DNA of 25,454 bases from an uncultured Coprococcus sp. (lineage in GTDB: Bacteria > Bacillota > Clostridia > Lachnospirales > Lachnospiraceae): positions 1 through 25,454 of the forward strand of contig URJU01000011.1 in assembly GCA_900548315.1 (NCBI GenBank), given 5' to 3'. The notes under the pieces are model-generated. The model was not told the DNA's origin, did not search any database, and was given only the letters and a program-made list of their open reading frames with translations. Below are positions 15,258 to 23,676 of this stretch, piece after piece (the first letter of the stretch is position 1; each line of letters begins with the position of its first letter). Made by a program: the position numbers and the translations under genes.

Positions 15258-15944
15258 CTATTTTCGTTTCTTTTTGAAAAATCCTCTTTTTTTCCCACCT
15301 ACTTCAGATGCCGCTATCTCCTGTCTGGTCTGCTGCAGCTCTCTTATGGTAGAGTCTAGTCTCCTGTATCTTGCCTCCTCCTGTTCCTCCTTCTCCTGAA
15401 TGAGCATATCCAGCTGTTTTACCACATCTTCTGTAACAGCCCCAGATACAGACTGTGTTATCTGTTTGATATTATCTTTAATAGAATTGCTCACTATCTT
15501 GTCCATAATATTCTGAAACTGGGCCATCTTGAAATCTACTATTCTCGAATCGGTATCTCCTTCACAGTCAGTGGTATATTTGCTGTCACCACAAGTAACC
15601 CTTATGGTATCAATGGATTTTAGATTTATCAGCTTATCATCACTTATAACCTTGTCTATTTTCGCTGTCTTGTCATCTGTATGGCTTTCTTCCAGATCAG
15701 TACCCTCGTCAAGCATCTCATACATCCTGTGAACCATATCTTTTATCGCCTTGAGCTGTATTCCCTTGTCCTTAAGTATCTTTACCCTCTGAAGTATCTT
15801 TACATCTCTATCCTCATAGCATCTATGTCCCATATCATTTCTTTTTATGTTTATCTCTAGTTCTTCTTCCCAATAACGCAGCACATGAGTCTCAACCTCA
15901 ACCATAGCTGCCGCTTCGCTTATGCTGTAAATTTTTTCTGCCAT
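15258..15944 (-). CDS. MerR-type HTH protein with C-terminal coiled coil and basic tail
   Basis: The 228-aa protein starts at ATG 15944 behind AAGGAGG. A 40-residue in-frame upstream extension has no ribosome site. The N-terminus is a MerR winged helix (YSISEAAAMVEVETHVLRYW, then GHRCYEDRDVKILQRVKIL). It has no effector-binding or metal-binding Cys domain. After a linker come amphipathic helices with a coiled coil (EKEEQEEARYRRLDSTIREL) and a very basic tail, KKRGFFKKKRK. This architecture recalls RacA and DUF3967-like proteins, in which a MerR-like domain binds DNA and the coil organises or anchors it, more than a classical regulator. It lies between an envelope gene cluster and a two-component system. 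A local autoregulator remains possible. Confidence 0.82.
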   Translation of the reverse strand: MAEKIYSISEAAAMVEVETHVLRYWEEELEINIKRNDMGHRCYEDRDVKILQRVKILKDKGIQLKAIKDMVHRMYEMLDEGTDLEESHTDDKTAKIDKVISDDKLINLKSIDTIRVTCGDSKYTTDCEGDTDSRIVDFKMAQFQNIMDKIVSNSIKDNIKQITQSVSGAVTEDVVKQLDMLIQEKEEQEEARYRRLDSTIRELQQTRQEIAASEVGGKKRGFFKKKRK

Positions 15945-16094
15945 TATGTATATTCCTCCTTGTCTCAGACCAGGTTCCGTCTTACGTGTCCAGCCTGTCC
16001 TGATTTCAATTTTAATGGCTTTAATACCCTCTCTCAATCCGATTCGTCCTCTATTTTCTTTCACAAATATACCCCTTACGGCTAAACATTACGG

Positions 16095-16124
16095 CATCTA
16101 TCACCATTCGATGTTTTTTGCCAA
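16095..16124 (-). promoter_or_regulatory. Possible promoter for the MerR-like gene
   Basis: On the minus strand TTGGCA (16124-16119) is followed after 18 nt by TAGATG (16100-16095), preceded by TGA, which gives a partial extended -10. It lies between the upstream terminator and the MerR-like start, where a promoter is expected. The ~150-nt leader shows no other clear signal. Confidence 0.35.
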
Positions 16125-16141
16125 CCAGCTTTCCCAGACAC

Positions 16142-16189
16142 ACAAAAATCCCCAAACATTATCACTATCGCGTGATATGTCTGGGGATT
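16142..16189 (-). terminator. Intrinsic terminator ending the envelope gene cluster
   Basis: On the minus strand AATCCCCA (16189-16182) pairs with TGGGGATT (16154-16147), with an inner ATCAC/GTGAT pair, followed by a T-run. It begins 8 bp after the lipoprotein stop and marks the end of the transcription unit that starts at the FHA gene. Confidence 0.85.
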
Positions 16190-16196
16190 CTCCGTG

Positions 16197-17063
16197 TTAA
16201 TTATTTATCTTAGTTATAAGAAACTGTCCATCGTCCATCAACTTAAAATGGACATTTTTGTAATTTGTTCCGATGATAAACTCGCCCTCTATCTCTCTCA
16301 TCTCTTCAATTGAATTCTCTTCATTGAGTGCCTTGAGAAGTATGTCTGTAAACAATTTTTCTTTATCAATATTGAGAAGTTCATTCCTGTTGGCAACCGA
16401 GTTCCCATTTCCCAATTCCTGTGGATAATCTATCATATCCACCAGTGTTTCCAGATCTTTGTCTGAAAATACTTTTATGATCTTTTCTGCAAACTGTTTG
16501 CTGTACGCCTCGATCTGCACCTTCACATCTGATCTCTGATCATATCTGCTCTCAAATGATATATGTGTCAGTATATCCCCCACCACATCATCTGTGGCGG
16601 TTACATATACATACAGAGAATAATTGATATTCCCTTCGCTCCAGAATACTATTCTTCCCGGATCAAGAGTGTAAAGTGTTGCAATGCACCCATCTATATC
16701 GGTTGTTATCAGATTGCCATTGCTGCTGTCCTCGACACCTGCAAGTTCATACTGGCTATATTTGTATGATCCCCTGAATTCAACCCTGACTCCATTATAT
16801 CGGAAACTAACTATAGCTATGTCTCCCGATATTTTATATTTTACGTCAGTCACACCCACATCATCGACACCGACATTTATATACACACCTATCTGTGCAA
16901 AATCCTCCGCCGACTTTACTTCACCGTTTATGACCGCCTGGGTAGTCTCCTCATTCACACTGTCATCTTTCCCACATCCGGACAAAGTACACATAACGCA
17001 GATTGCCATTACAAATGCCAGAATGACATATGCGGCTTTGATAAATTCTTTTTTATATTCCAT
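16197..17063 (-). CDS. Lipoprotein of unknown function
   Basis: The product is about 288 aa from ATG 17063, which follows GGTGAT at 5 nt; an in-frame GTG at 17075 overlapping the upstream stop is an alternative start. A hydrophobic signal segment ends in the lipobox L-S-G-C, so the mature protein should be diacylated on the membrane outer face. The middle is beta-rich (YKISGDIAIVSFRYNGVRVEF), and a C-terminal helical section includes FSDKDLETLVDMIDYP, reminiscent of DUF4878/NTF2-like lipoproteins, though I cannot assign a family. The gene is coupled to the L,D-transpeptidase gene upstream, so a role near the wall is likely. Confidence 0.82.
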   Translation of the reverse strand: MEYKKEFIKAAYVILAFVMAICVMCTLSGCGKDDSVNEETTQAVINGEVKSAEDFAQIGVYINVGVDDVGVTDVKYKISGDIAIVSFRYNGVRVEFRGSYKYSQYELAGVEDSSNGNLITTDIDGCIATLYTLDPGRIVFWSEGNINYSLYVYVTATDDVVGDILTHISFESRYDQRSDVKVQIEAYSKQFAEKIIKVFSDKDLETLVDMIDYPQELGNGNSVANRNELLNIDKEKLFTDILLKALNEENSIEEMREIEGEFIIGTNYKNVHFKLMDDGQFLITKINN

Positions 17064-17068
17064 TAATA

Positions 17069-18997
17069 TCACCACGCTATTCCCTTATGACATCCTCGCG
17101 CCTTACATTTGTATGCCATGTTCGGGTCTGTAGGATCCCACGTATGATTCTTTCCAAGCTTAACAAAAGACGGCTTTGGGAAAGGTCCCTCTGCATTGCT
17201 CTCAAATATAGTGATCTTTGTTCCCAATGAACAATTGTCATATATCCACTTTGCATCGCCTGCTTTAAGCCTTATGCATCCGTGGGAGCAGGTAGTTCCA
17301 AGCTTGTTGTATGCGTCAACTGACAGCGTATCTGCGTCCATCTCATCGTAATAAACAGAATGGAACAATATACTTTCCTCATATGTTATCAGCGTATTCC
17401 ACTGTCCATAGCAATCACCTACGAGTGACAGCCATCTCCATTTTGCCGGAATATAGAAGGTGCCTAAAGGTGTGCTGTCTCCGCCTGAGCACACAAATGC
17501 CTTGACTGGGATTATATAGCCTTTATTGCCATCCTTTGCATATATAGTAACCACATTTGTAGTCTTGTTAACCTTTATCTCATATGTATCCTGTGCCCCG
17601 ATGACAGATTCAACATCAGTGAGTCTTTTTCCATCCTTGCCAAAGTAGAACTTATATCCATTTACATATGCCCATTTGTTCCTGTACATGCATCCATTGT
17701 CTTTACTGAAATAATAAATTCCACTGCTGAATTTTCTATATCCTGTGTAGAGGCTTCCATCCTTTTTTATAGCATACTTATTGCCTTTTCTAGATGTATG
17801 CCATCCACTCTTTGTCACGAGCACGCCTCTCTCATCAAAGAGATACAGCTTACCTTTTATCTTCTTTATAGCTCCGACCAGATAATATTTCTCAGAAAAA
17901 TTATAGGTCTTGCCTTTTATCTTCTTTATACCCTTATATGCCCTGCCGTTTACTCCAAAATAATAGATTTTTCCAGAAATCTTCACAAATCTATTCTTTG
18001 CCATTATTCCATTAGTTCCAAAATAGTAGTAATAATTTCCTATCTTTCTGAAACCTGTCATACCTTTTCCACTTGAACCGAAGTAGTACGTTCTGTCCTT
18101 TACGTTTTTCCAGGTGTTCTTCACTAACCTGCAATTATCATTGAAACAAAACAGGTATCCGCTTATTCTGTGTATTCCTGTGAGTGCTCGTCCGTTTGTG
18201 CCAAAATAATACCTGCCATACTTTGTCTGATACCAAACATTCTTATACATCGCCCCATTTGAATCAAAATAATAATAGTAATTTCCTATCTTCTTTGTTC
18301 CGGTCACAACCTTGTAATTAGATCCATAGTAGTATGTTTTGTTTTTTATAGTCACAAATGTATTTTTAACTGCATATCCCTCACTGTCAAAATACATTCC
18401 GTTCACTACTTTGTTCGTCTCAGCCACACCAGTCTGTTTTGAAAAATACATGTATCCATCATCGGTACTTTTAAGTCCACCTTGAAGTACATTATTCTCC
18501 AATCCAAAGAAATACTTCTTTGTTCCTATGATTGTCACACCTTTTGCAGCCTTTTTGTCACTCAGAAAATAGTATTTTCTGTTGCTTACTGTCTTCCAGC
18601 CGCTGATTGCTGCCCCAGGAAATGTCTCTGAACTGGAATCAAAATAATAAAGGATTCCGTCTATCCTCTTAAGTCCACCTTCAAAAACTGAACCGTCAGA
18701 ATTAAGATAATACACATTCTCATATGTATTTCCATCTGAGATTTCCTCAAGATCTAACAGCCTGTCTTTTACTTTTTCACCATTTAAATAATAATATTTC
18801 TTTCCATCTTCCACATACCAGCCGTTTTTATCCACAGAGTCAGTGGCTGTTGCAAGCTCTGCATTCTCGCTCTCAGCGGCATATGCTGTATATTTTGAAT
18901 TGTTCTGATCTGAACCCTGTCCTGCTATATTCACAGGACACATAGTCATCAATACTGCCGCCGCTGTTACAATGGCTATCTCTCTGATTTTTCTCAT
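17069..18997 (-). CDS. Secreted L,D-transpeptidase (YkuD) with wall-binding repeats
   Basis: The 642-aa protein starts at ATG 18997 behind AGGAG. A signal peptide (about 1-26) is followed by some 16-19 repeats of ~20 residues of the choline-binding/glucan-binding type (for example GWYVEDGKKYYYLNGEKV and KKIGNYYYYFDSNGAMYKN), spanning about residues 55-460. The YkuD domain begins near 470 and contains H546 (ILFHSVYY) and the catalytic motif S571-H-G-C574-I-R-L. It should form 3-3 cross-links or attach proteins or polymers to peptidoglycan. A short tail with two Cys (KCKARGCHKG) follows. It sits directly after a SEDS polymerase and before a lipoprotein. The repeat ligand (choline or another wall polymer) cannot be told from sequence. 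Confidence 0.95.
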   Translation of the reverse strand: MRKIREIAIVTAAAVLMTMCPVNIAGQGSDQNNSKYTAYAAESENAELATATDSVDKNGWYVEDGKKYYYLNGEKVKDRLLDLEEISDGNTYENVYYLNSDGSVFEGGLKRIDGILYYFDSSSETFPGAAISGWKTVSNRKYYFLSDKKAAKGVTIIGTKKYFFGLENNVLQGGLKSTDDGYMYFSKQTGVAETNKVVNGMYFDSEGYAVKNTFVTIKNKTYYYGSNYKVVTGTKKIGNYYYYFDSNGAMYKNVWYQTKYGRYYFGTNGRALTGIHRISGYLFCFNDNCRLVKNTWKNVKDRTYYFGSSGKGMTGFRKIGNYYYYFGTNGIMAKNRFVKISGKIYYFGVNGRAYKGIKKIKGKTYNFSEKYYLVGAIKKIKGKLYLFDERGVLVTKSGWHTSRKGNKYAIKKDGSLYTGYRKFSSGIYYFSKDNGCMYRNKWAYVNGYKFYFGKDGKRLTDVESVIGAQDTYEIKVNKTTNVVTIYAKDGNKGYIIPVKAFVCSGGDSTPLGTFYIPAKWRWLSLVGDCYGQWNTLITYEESILFHSVYYDEMDADTLSVDAYNKLGTTCSHGCIRLKAGDAKWIYDNCSLGTKITIFESNAEGPFPKPSFVKLGKNHTWDPTDPNMAYKCKARGCHKGIAW

Positions 18998-19080
18998 ATA
19001 CCTCTCCTCTACATCATATCCTTATATCCAACATCTGCTGAATACGTCAATTTGTTTCTTATCTGTATCTGACTAAATTT

Positions 19081-20268
19081 CTACTCTGCTGCGTACTTCT
19101 GGTACATTCTCCTCGTTTGCTGCCTGCGCACCCCTATGCACAGTCCGCACTCAGCCATGGTGGTTATAAGTGCTGAACCTCCTGAACTTATAAACGGAAG
19201 AGAAACACCCGTGTTTGGGAATAAATTTGTAGCTACACATACGTTTATTATTATCTGACATATAAAATGTACCATAGTTCCAATTACAAGAACACTTCCA
19301 AATACATTTGAAGATTCCTTCACTATCACATACAGCTGATATATGAGATACCCATACATAAGGAATAGAAGTATAACTCCGACAAGTCCCAGCTCCTCAC
19401 ACACTATGGCAAAGATCATATCATTCTGTGCCTCTGGTATCTTACCAAGTTTCTGTGTTCCTCCGCCAAGTCCCTTGCCCAGAAGTGAACCGCTTCCTAT
19501 AGCATAGAGTGACTGTTTTACCTGATATCCTGAATTTAGCTCATACTTATCCGTGTAAAGCCATCCAAGGATTCTCTCAAAACGGAAGTTGTCATTGTTG
19601 TCAAGCTCCTCCTGAGTCGGCAAATGTGTAACCACATATCCAAGCAGACCACATGCGATAACTATGACTACTCCGAGTACTATGAGATGGAACTTCCAGT
19701 TCTTACTCGTTATGAATGTACAGAGATAGCATATTCCGAGAATGACAAGACATGAACTAAGATTATTTGAGATCTTATACAACAAACCTGCCTGAAATCC
19801 AACTATCAGCCACAGTGCTGCTACAGTTCTTACCTTATCCATCTCACGCCACTTACTACTTATAAACGCCGCTATAAACACTATCATACAAGTCTTTACT
19901 ATATCTGCCACCTGAAACTGCGGAAGACCAGGAAACTTTAGCCATCTTGTGGCTCCATTTACCTCGACTCCCCAGGATTTATTCAACAGGCATAATATAA
20001 GTACTAACGATATTCCATACGCTACCCATGCAAGTTTTTTAAATGCACTGTATGGAACATATGCAAGTAAGACCACTGCTCCTATACCTATCGCTATATA
20101 TATGATGTGTTCCCTAAAATTCTTAGAAACTTCCTCAACATCAGAAGTACTTGCCACCATTATAAGTCCAAATGCAATCAAAAATGTAATGGCTATAATG
20201 ATCTTATATATTGTACCTGAGGTGTATTTGTTTTTTCCTGCGTTGTTTGCTACAGCTGTATCACTCAT
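19081..20268 (-). CDS. SEDS glycan polymerase, FtsW/RodA/SpoVE family
   Basis: The 395-aa polytopic membrane protein (about ten helices) starts at ATG 20268 behind GGAG; an adjacent upstream GTG is less likely. Family motifs include GATRWLKFPGLPQFQVAD in the first half, YQVKQSLYAIGSGSLLGKGLGGG, the catalytic-Asp region PEAQNDMIFA (Asp about 283), and the C-terminal NLFPNTGVSLPFISSGGSAL. SEDS proteins polymerise lipid II into glycan strands with a class B penicillin-binding protein. No such partner is visible nearby; an L,D-transpeptidase follows 83 bp later. FtsW, SpoVE and RodA cannot be separated safely by eye. Co-occurrence with an FHA gene recalls the actinobacterial FHA-rodA-pbpA clusters. 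Confidence 0.93.
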   Translation of the reverse strand: MSDTAVANNAGKNKYTSGTIYKIIIAITFLIAFGLIMVASTSDVEEVSKNFREHIIYIAIGIGAVVLLAYVPYSAFKKLAWVAYGISLVLILCLLNKSWGVEVNGATRWLKFPGLPQFQVADIVKTCMIVFIAAFISSKWREMDKVRTVAALWLIVGFQAGLLYKISNNLSSCLVILGICYLCTFITSKNWKFHLIVLGVVIVIACGLLGYVVTHLPTQEELDNNDNFRFERILGWLYTDKYELNSGYQVKQSLYAIGSGSLLGKGLGGGTQKLGKIPEAQNDMIFAIVCEELGLVGVILLFLMYGYLIYQLYVIVKESSNVFGSVLVIGTMVHFICQIIINVCVATNLFPNTGVSLPFISSGGSALITTMAECGLCIGVRRQQTRRMYQKYAAE

Positions 20269-20309
20269 CACAAATCTCCATATAATATCAAATATATTTT
20301 AAATGTATG

Positions 20310-21725
20310 TCAGTTTTCTTTCACTATCTTCTTCATAAATTTATACACACTGATAATGTCTGTGTCAAACAAATCTATACTCTCACTGTACTCCGGTTTA
20401 CTGATATCATCAGTGTCGCATCCTATATGAAGAATGCCCTCTCCATTTTCTTTCCACTCAAAATCCAGGCTGTTTCCCTTTTCATGTTTGATTATCGATG
20501 CTCTTTTGTCTATTCCCGCATCCCCTATTTTCAGATTTATCTCTGCCATATCTCCCGAGAATACCACATCAAGACCACCGGATATATCATCCAGCACTCC
20601 ATCTGAACTTATATTTGCTCTGTATGAAACACCCGTGCCGTCACCATCTGTCATATCAGTCTTTGAAAATACAAATGATCTCTTATCCTCACCATCCATA
20701 TTCACTGACAACTCGTATGATTCTGCAATATATTTATTTCCATAGAAATTCAGATAAAAACTTACATTCTGATCTGAAATATCATCCGCATACAATGTCA
20801 CAAGTTCATTGTCCCTGTTTATGGCAAAATAAAATGTTATATTCTTGCCATTCAAAATGTCATCCACAAATTGTTTTATATCATGTACCATAACAGCAGT
20901 GTTGTCAATGGTCTCTATGTCAGGCATATACTTGCTGAGAGACTCATACACATCCTGCAGATCCAGTTCGTGGGATCCAAAGCATTCATCAAGATAATCA
21001 TAAAAATCATTTACATCAAAAACAACTGAATATAACTTACATTTTTCTGATTTATCACCCACTGTGAAATTTTTAGTACCCTCATAACTTCCTTCCATAT
21101 TAAGGAAGTACTTCAGAGTCTTTTCTATCACGTCTGAATTTATATCTTTTCCATTCTTGTCCAGATAATTATTTGCTGCAAGTCTCATACAGCTCTCATA
21201 TGCACTTCCAAATGCATAGACTGTCTCATTTTCCAGACCAAGGAATGAAGTAACAGATGAATTACTCATGTTGGTGATCAGGTTGTCGGCATAATTTATC
21301 CTTACCGCCATATTGTCTATATATATGAGAGACGTCTTTTTGTTTACAAACAGTTTGAAACTCTTGTCATCAATGGTTGTCTCTGCCAGGAATTTATGAC
21401 TTTCTGCAGATCTCTTAAGTTCTATCTGCACTGTTTTGTCACCTGTCTCCCCACCTGTGTCCTCAAATGAGAAATTCATATCCCCTTTTATCATTTTCTG
21501 TCCCATATCATATGTTCCATATTTCTTATTCAACTCTGAATTCTGGGCAGAACTTATGGTCTTGGACATTGCCTCAACAAGTTTAACCTGAGGCTTTCGC
21601 AGAAAATGAAACAGTATAATAGCAACAACAGCTGCCATCAATATGATGACAGCCGCAATTATTCCAATTATTTTTTTTATTACTTTCCTACTTTTTTTTG
21701 TATGCATACGCGTCATGATTCTCAT
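20310..21725 (-). CDS. Single-pass membrane protein with large external domain, unknown
   Basis: The product is about 471 aa. A basic N-terminus (HTKKSRKVIKK) precedes one membrane helix (about residues 19-42), so the remaining ~425 residues should be outside the cell. The external part alternates beta-strand-like stretches with short helices and has no Cys-rich or catalytic motif I recognise. Three ATGs (21725, 21716, 21707) are possible starts and none has a strong ribosome site. The frame overlaps the 3' end of the 107-aa gene by up to 38 bp, so translation is probably coupled. A wall-polymer-binding or substrate-presenting role near the SEDS protein is an inference from position only. Confidence 0.78.
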   Translation of the reverse strand: MRIMTRMHTKKSRKVIKKIIGIIAAVIILMAAVVAIILFHFLRKPQVKLVEAMSKTISSAQNSELNKKYGTYDMGQKMIKGDMNFSFEDTGGETGDKTVQIELKRSAESHKFLAETTIDDKSFKLFVNKKTSLIYIDNMAVRINYADNLITNMSNSSVTSFLGLENETVYAFGSAYESCMRLAANNYLDKNGKDINSDVIEKTLKYFLNMEGSYEGTKNFTVGDKSEKCKLYSVVFDVNDFYDYLDECFGSHELDLQDVYESLSKYMPDIETIDNTAVMVHDIKQFVDDILNGKNITFYFAINRDNELVTLYADDISDQNVSFYLNFYGNKYIAESYELSVNMDGEDKRSFVFSKTDMTDGDGTGVSYRANISSDGVLDDISGGLDVVFSGDMAEINLKIGDAGIDKRASIIKHEKGNSLDFEWKENGEGILHIGCDTDDISKPEYSESIDLFDTDIISVYKFMKKIVKEN

Positions 21726-22011
21726 TCAACCAGTCTATTGCCTCACACAATCCTTCTTCAGAAAATTCAAATTGCTTTGAACCCTTCTCCTCATCAGGTG
21801 TAACTTCAAAACAAAATGGCTCCGGCCATATAAATGCAGTCAAAACGGTTTTTGTTTCTTTTTCTTCGGAGTCGTCCCCCTCTTTTTCTCCGTCTTCACT
21901 CTCAACCGGTACTGTATCTTTCTGTATCATGTATCGTATTCCCTTGTCACTTCCCTTAAAAGGTCGTGATTTGTAAAACTCCAATGCCAGGAGTTCCGGT
22001 CTTTTTATCAT
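21688..22011 (-). CDS. Small acidic cytoplasmic protein, unknown
   Basis: The 107-aa protein starts at ATG 22011 behind AGGTGATG, 8 bp after the TPR protein stop. It has no signal peptide or membrane helix. Its N-terminal part (MIKRPELLALEFYKSRPFKG) and C-terminal part (EFSEEGLCEAIDWLNENHDAY) look folded and flank a highly acidic linker (about residues 35-53, rich in E, D and S). I recognise no family. The tight spacing and overlap on both sides argue that it is a real member of the unit, perhaps an adaptor between the FHA/TPR proteins and the membrane proteins. Confidence 0.72.
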   Translation of the reverse strand: MIKRPELLALEFYKSRPFKGSDKGIRYMIQKDTVPVESEDGEKEGDDSEEKETKTVLTAFIWPEPFCFEVTPDEEKGSKQFEFSEEGLCEAIDWLNENHDAYAYKKK

Positions 22012-22019
22012 TTCATCAC

Positions 22020-23645
22020 CTACTTTACAGTAAATGGATAAACCTCTATTATATTTTTGGTGTATTCATTTACAAGATAAAGGTATGTAACTCCCTTTGG
22101 AATTCCATCACCGCTTAACTTGACCCATGAAGACCATCCATCTACAACATTGTCGGAAAAGTTTATGGTGTCTGATTTATTTCCATCTGCATACACAACA
22201 TATCCGCTTATCTTCATAGAATCAGTACCGGAAAATCCAAATGAAGTGTGGATATATATATCCGTGCCAGCCTTTGCTGTTATGCTGTTGGACTTTTTCT
22301 CCATATCCTTTTCACCATTATTTACAAATGACTCTATATCCCATTTTACAAGCTCTGAAAATACCTTCTGTGCCTTCTCGTTTCCGGCATATCTCAGTTC
22401 TCCTATATATGTCATTGTGGTTTCATTTGAAGCGTTCTTGTTTGCACTTATATACGCAAGCTTTGCTTTCACAATACTCTTGGATACATCAGTTTTTTCA
22501 ACTTTGTTGTAATAATCTATCGCACCCTGATAATTCTTGTTGTCATACTCCTGTCCTGCCAGTGCAATATAACACTTGTCCTTCTCTGCCACACAATTCT
22601 TGTAGCTTGAGTCGACCTTCTCATAACTCTTTAGTGCATTCTTGTAATCCTTCTTCTTGTAATATTCACCAGCCTTCCGGTAAATACACTCTCCAGCTTT
22701 TTTCTTATAGTCATCGTACTCTGACTTTGTGTACATCTCATATGCATCATCATACTTTCCAGCCTTCAAAAGTTCTGAGCCTTTGTTGTAATAACACTGA
22801 GCCAGAAGATTCTTTACATCGCTGTAATCCTCTATAGTTGAAAGTATCTCTATTGCTCCATCGTAATCCTTTGAACCTATAAGAGCCTGCGCTTTCTTGT
22901 ATGTACACTCTATCACCTTATCAGATGAATCCTTATATGTTCCCGCATTCTTAAATGCCTCTATAGCTGAATCATAGGACGCTGCGTTCATCTGATCCAT
23001 TCCGGCATTATAATAACACTGATCTGCCTTGTCAAATGCATCTGAGCTGTCTATTCCATCTGACTCCTTATCATTTGACTCTCCAAGATCTTCTGCTGCT
23101 TTCATACTGTTGGCAGATTTTTTATAGTACTCTGCAGCCTCAAGATTTCTTCCTTCTTTTTCAAGATCTGCAGCATATTTGTAGTAAGCCTCTCCATTTC
23201 CCTTGCTGTATGAATCTTTAAAGTTTCCGAGATCCTTGTACAAAGTTACAGCCTCCTCAACCTTTCCCTGTGTCATAAGATCCTCAGCTTCATTATATTT
23301 TCTGAACTTTGGTACATATATCACAGCAAGTACAGCGATTGCTATAACTATAAGTATAGGTATTATTATGAGAGCAGCCTTTGCCCCCTTGCTCATACCC
23401 TTTTTATCACCTTTTTTTCTTATCATCAGATCAGATTGATCCGGAGAAATTCCTGCTCCTGGAATCTGTGCATTCGGCTGCCCTAAAGTTTCTTCTGTGC
23501 CGGCATGCTCCTGCTGGGATGATGTGAGGACCGTGGTGCCTTCTTCATCTTCCTGAATCGGGTTCATCATAGGAAATTCTTTTCCACACACTGGACATTT
23601 TGTACTATTCTCCCCCAATTCACATCCACAATTATCACAATACAT
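22020..23645 (-). CDS. Zinc-ribbon, single-pass membrane protein with TPR-like repeats
   Basis: The 541-aa protein starts at ATG 23645 behind GGAGGAG. The N-terminus is a zinc ribbon with C3-x2-C6 and C17-x2-C20 (MYCDNCGCELG, KCPVCGKEF). After a Gln/Glu-rich linker a single membrane helix occurs at about residues 88-111 (ALIIIPILIVIAIAVLAVIY). About ten TPR/Sel1-like helical repeats follow, each with an A-x-x-x-Y-x-x-A or Y-K-D-S pattern (for example YDSAIEAFKNAGTYKDS), then a ~90-residue beta-type C-terminal domain. Topology would put the zinc ribbon in the cytoplasm and the repeats outside. It is a probable scaffold. It follows the FHA gene by 31 bp. Confidence 0.85.
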   Translation of the reverse strand: MYCDNCGCELGENSTKCPVCGKEFPMMNPIQEDEEGTTVLTSSQQEHAGTEETLGQPNAQIPGAGISPDQSDLMIRKKGDKKGMSKGAKAALIIIPILIVIAIAVLAVIYVPKFRKYNEAEDLMTQGKVEEAVTLYKDLGNFKDSYSKGNGEAYYKYAADLEKEGRNLEAAEYYKKSANSMKAAEDLGESNDKESDGIDSSDAFDKADQCYYNAGMDQMNAASYDSAIEAFKNAGTYKDSSDKVIECTYKKAQALIGSKDYDGAIEILSTIEDYSDVKNLLAQCYYNKGSELLKAGKYDDAYEMYTKSEYDDYKKKAGECIYRKAGEYYKKKDYKNALKSYEKVDSSYKNCVAEKDKCYIALAGQEYDNKNYQGAIDYYNKVEKTDVSKSIVKAKLAYISANKNASNETTMTYIGELRYAGNEKAQKVFSELVKWDIESFVNNGEKDMEKKSNSITAKAGTDIYIHTSFGFSGTDSMKISGYVVYADGNKSDTINFSDNVVDGWSSWVKLSGDGIPKGVTYLYLVNEYTKNIIEVYPFTVK

Positions 23646-23676
23646 AATATCTCCTCCATCCTGACCTTTAGCCTAC

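Noticed and set aside
15945..16064. A 40-residue N-terminal extension of the MerR-like protein
   Set aside because: It has no ribosome site, and AAGGAGG lies just before the internal ATG that begins the conserved HTH.
17500..18850. Repeated DNA blocks that could suggest a CRISPR or satellite
   Set aside because: They are the degenerate ~20-residue wall-binding repeats of the L,D-transpeptidase, in frame and without constant spacers.
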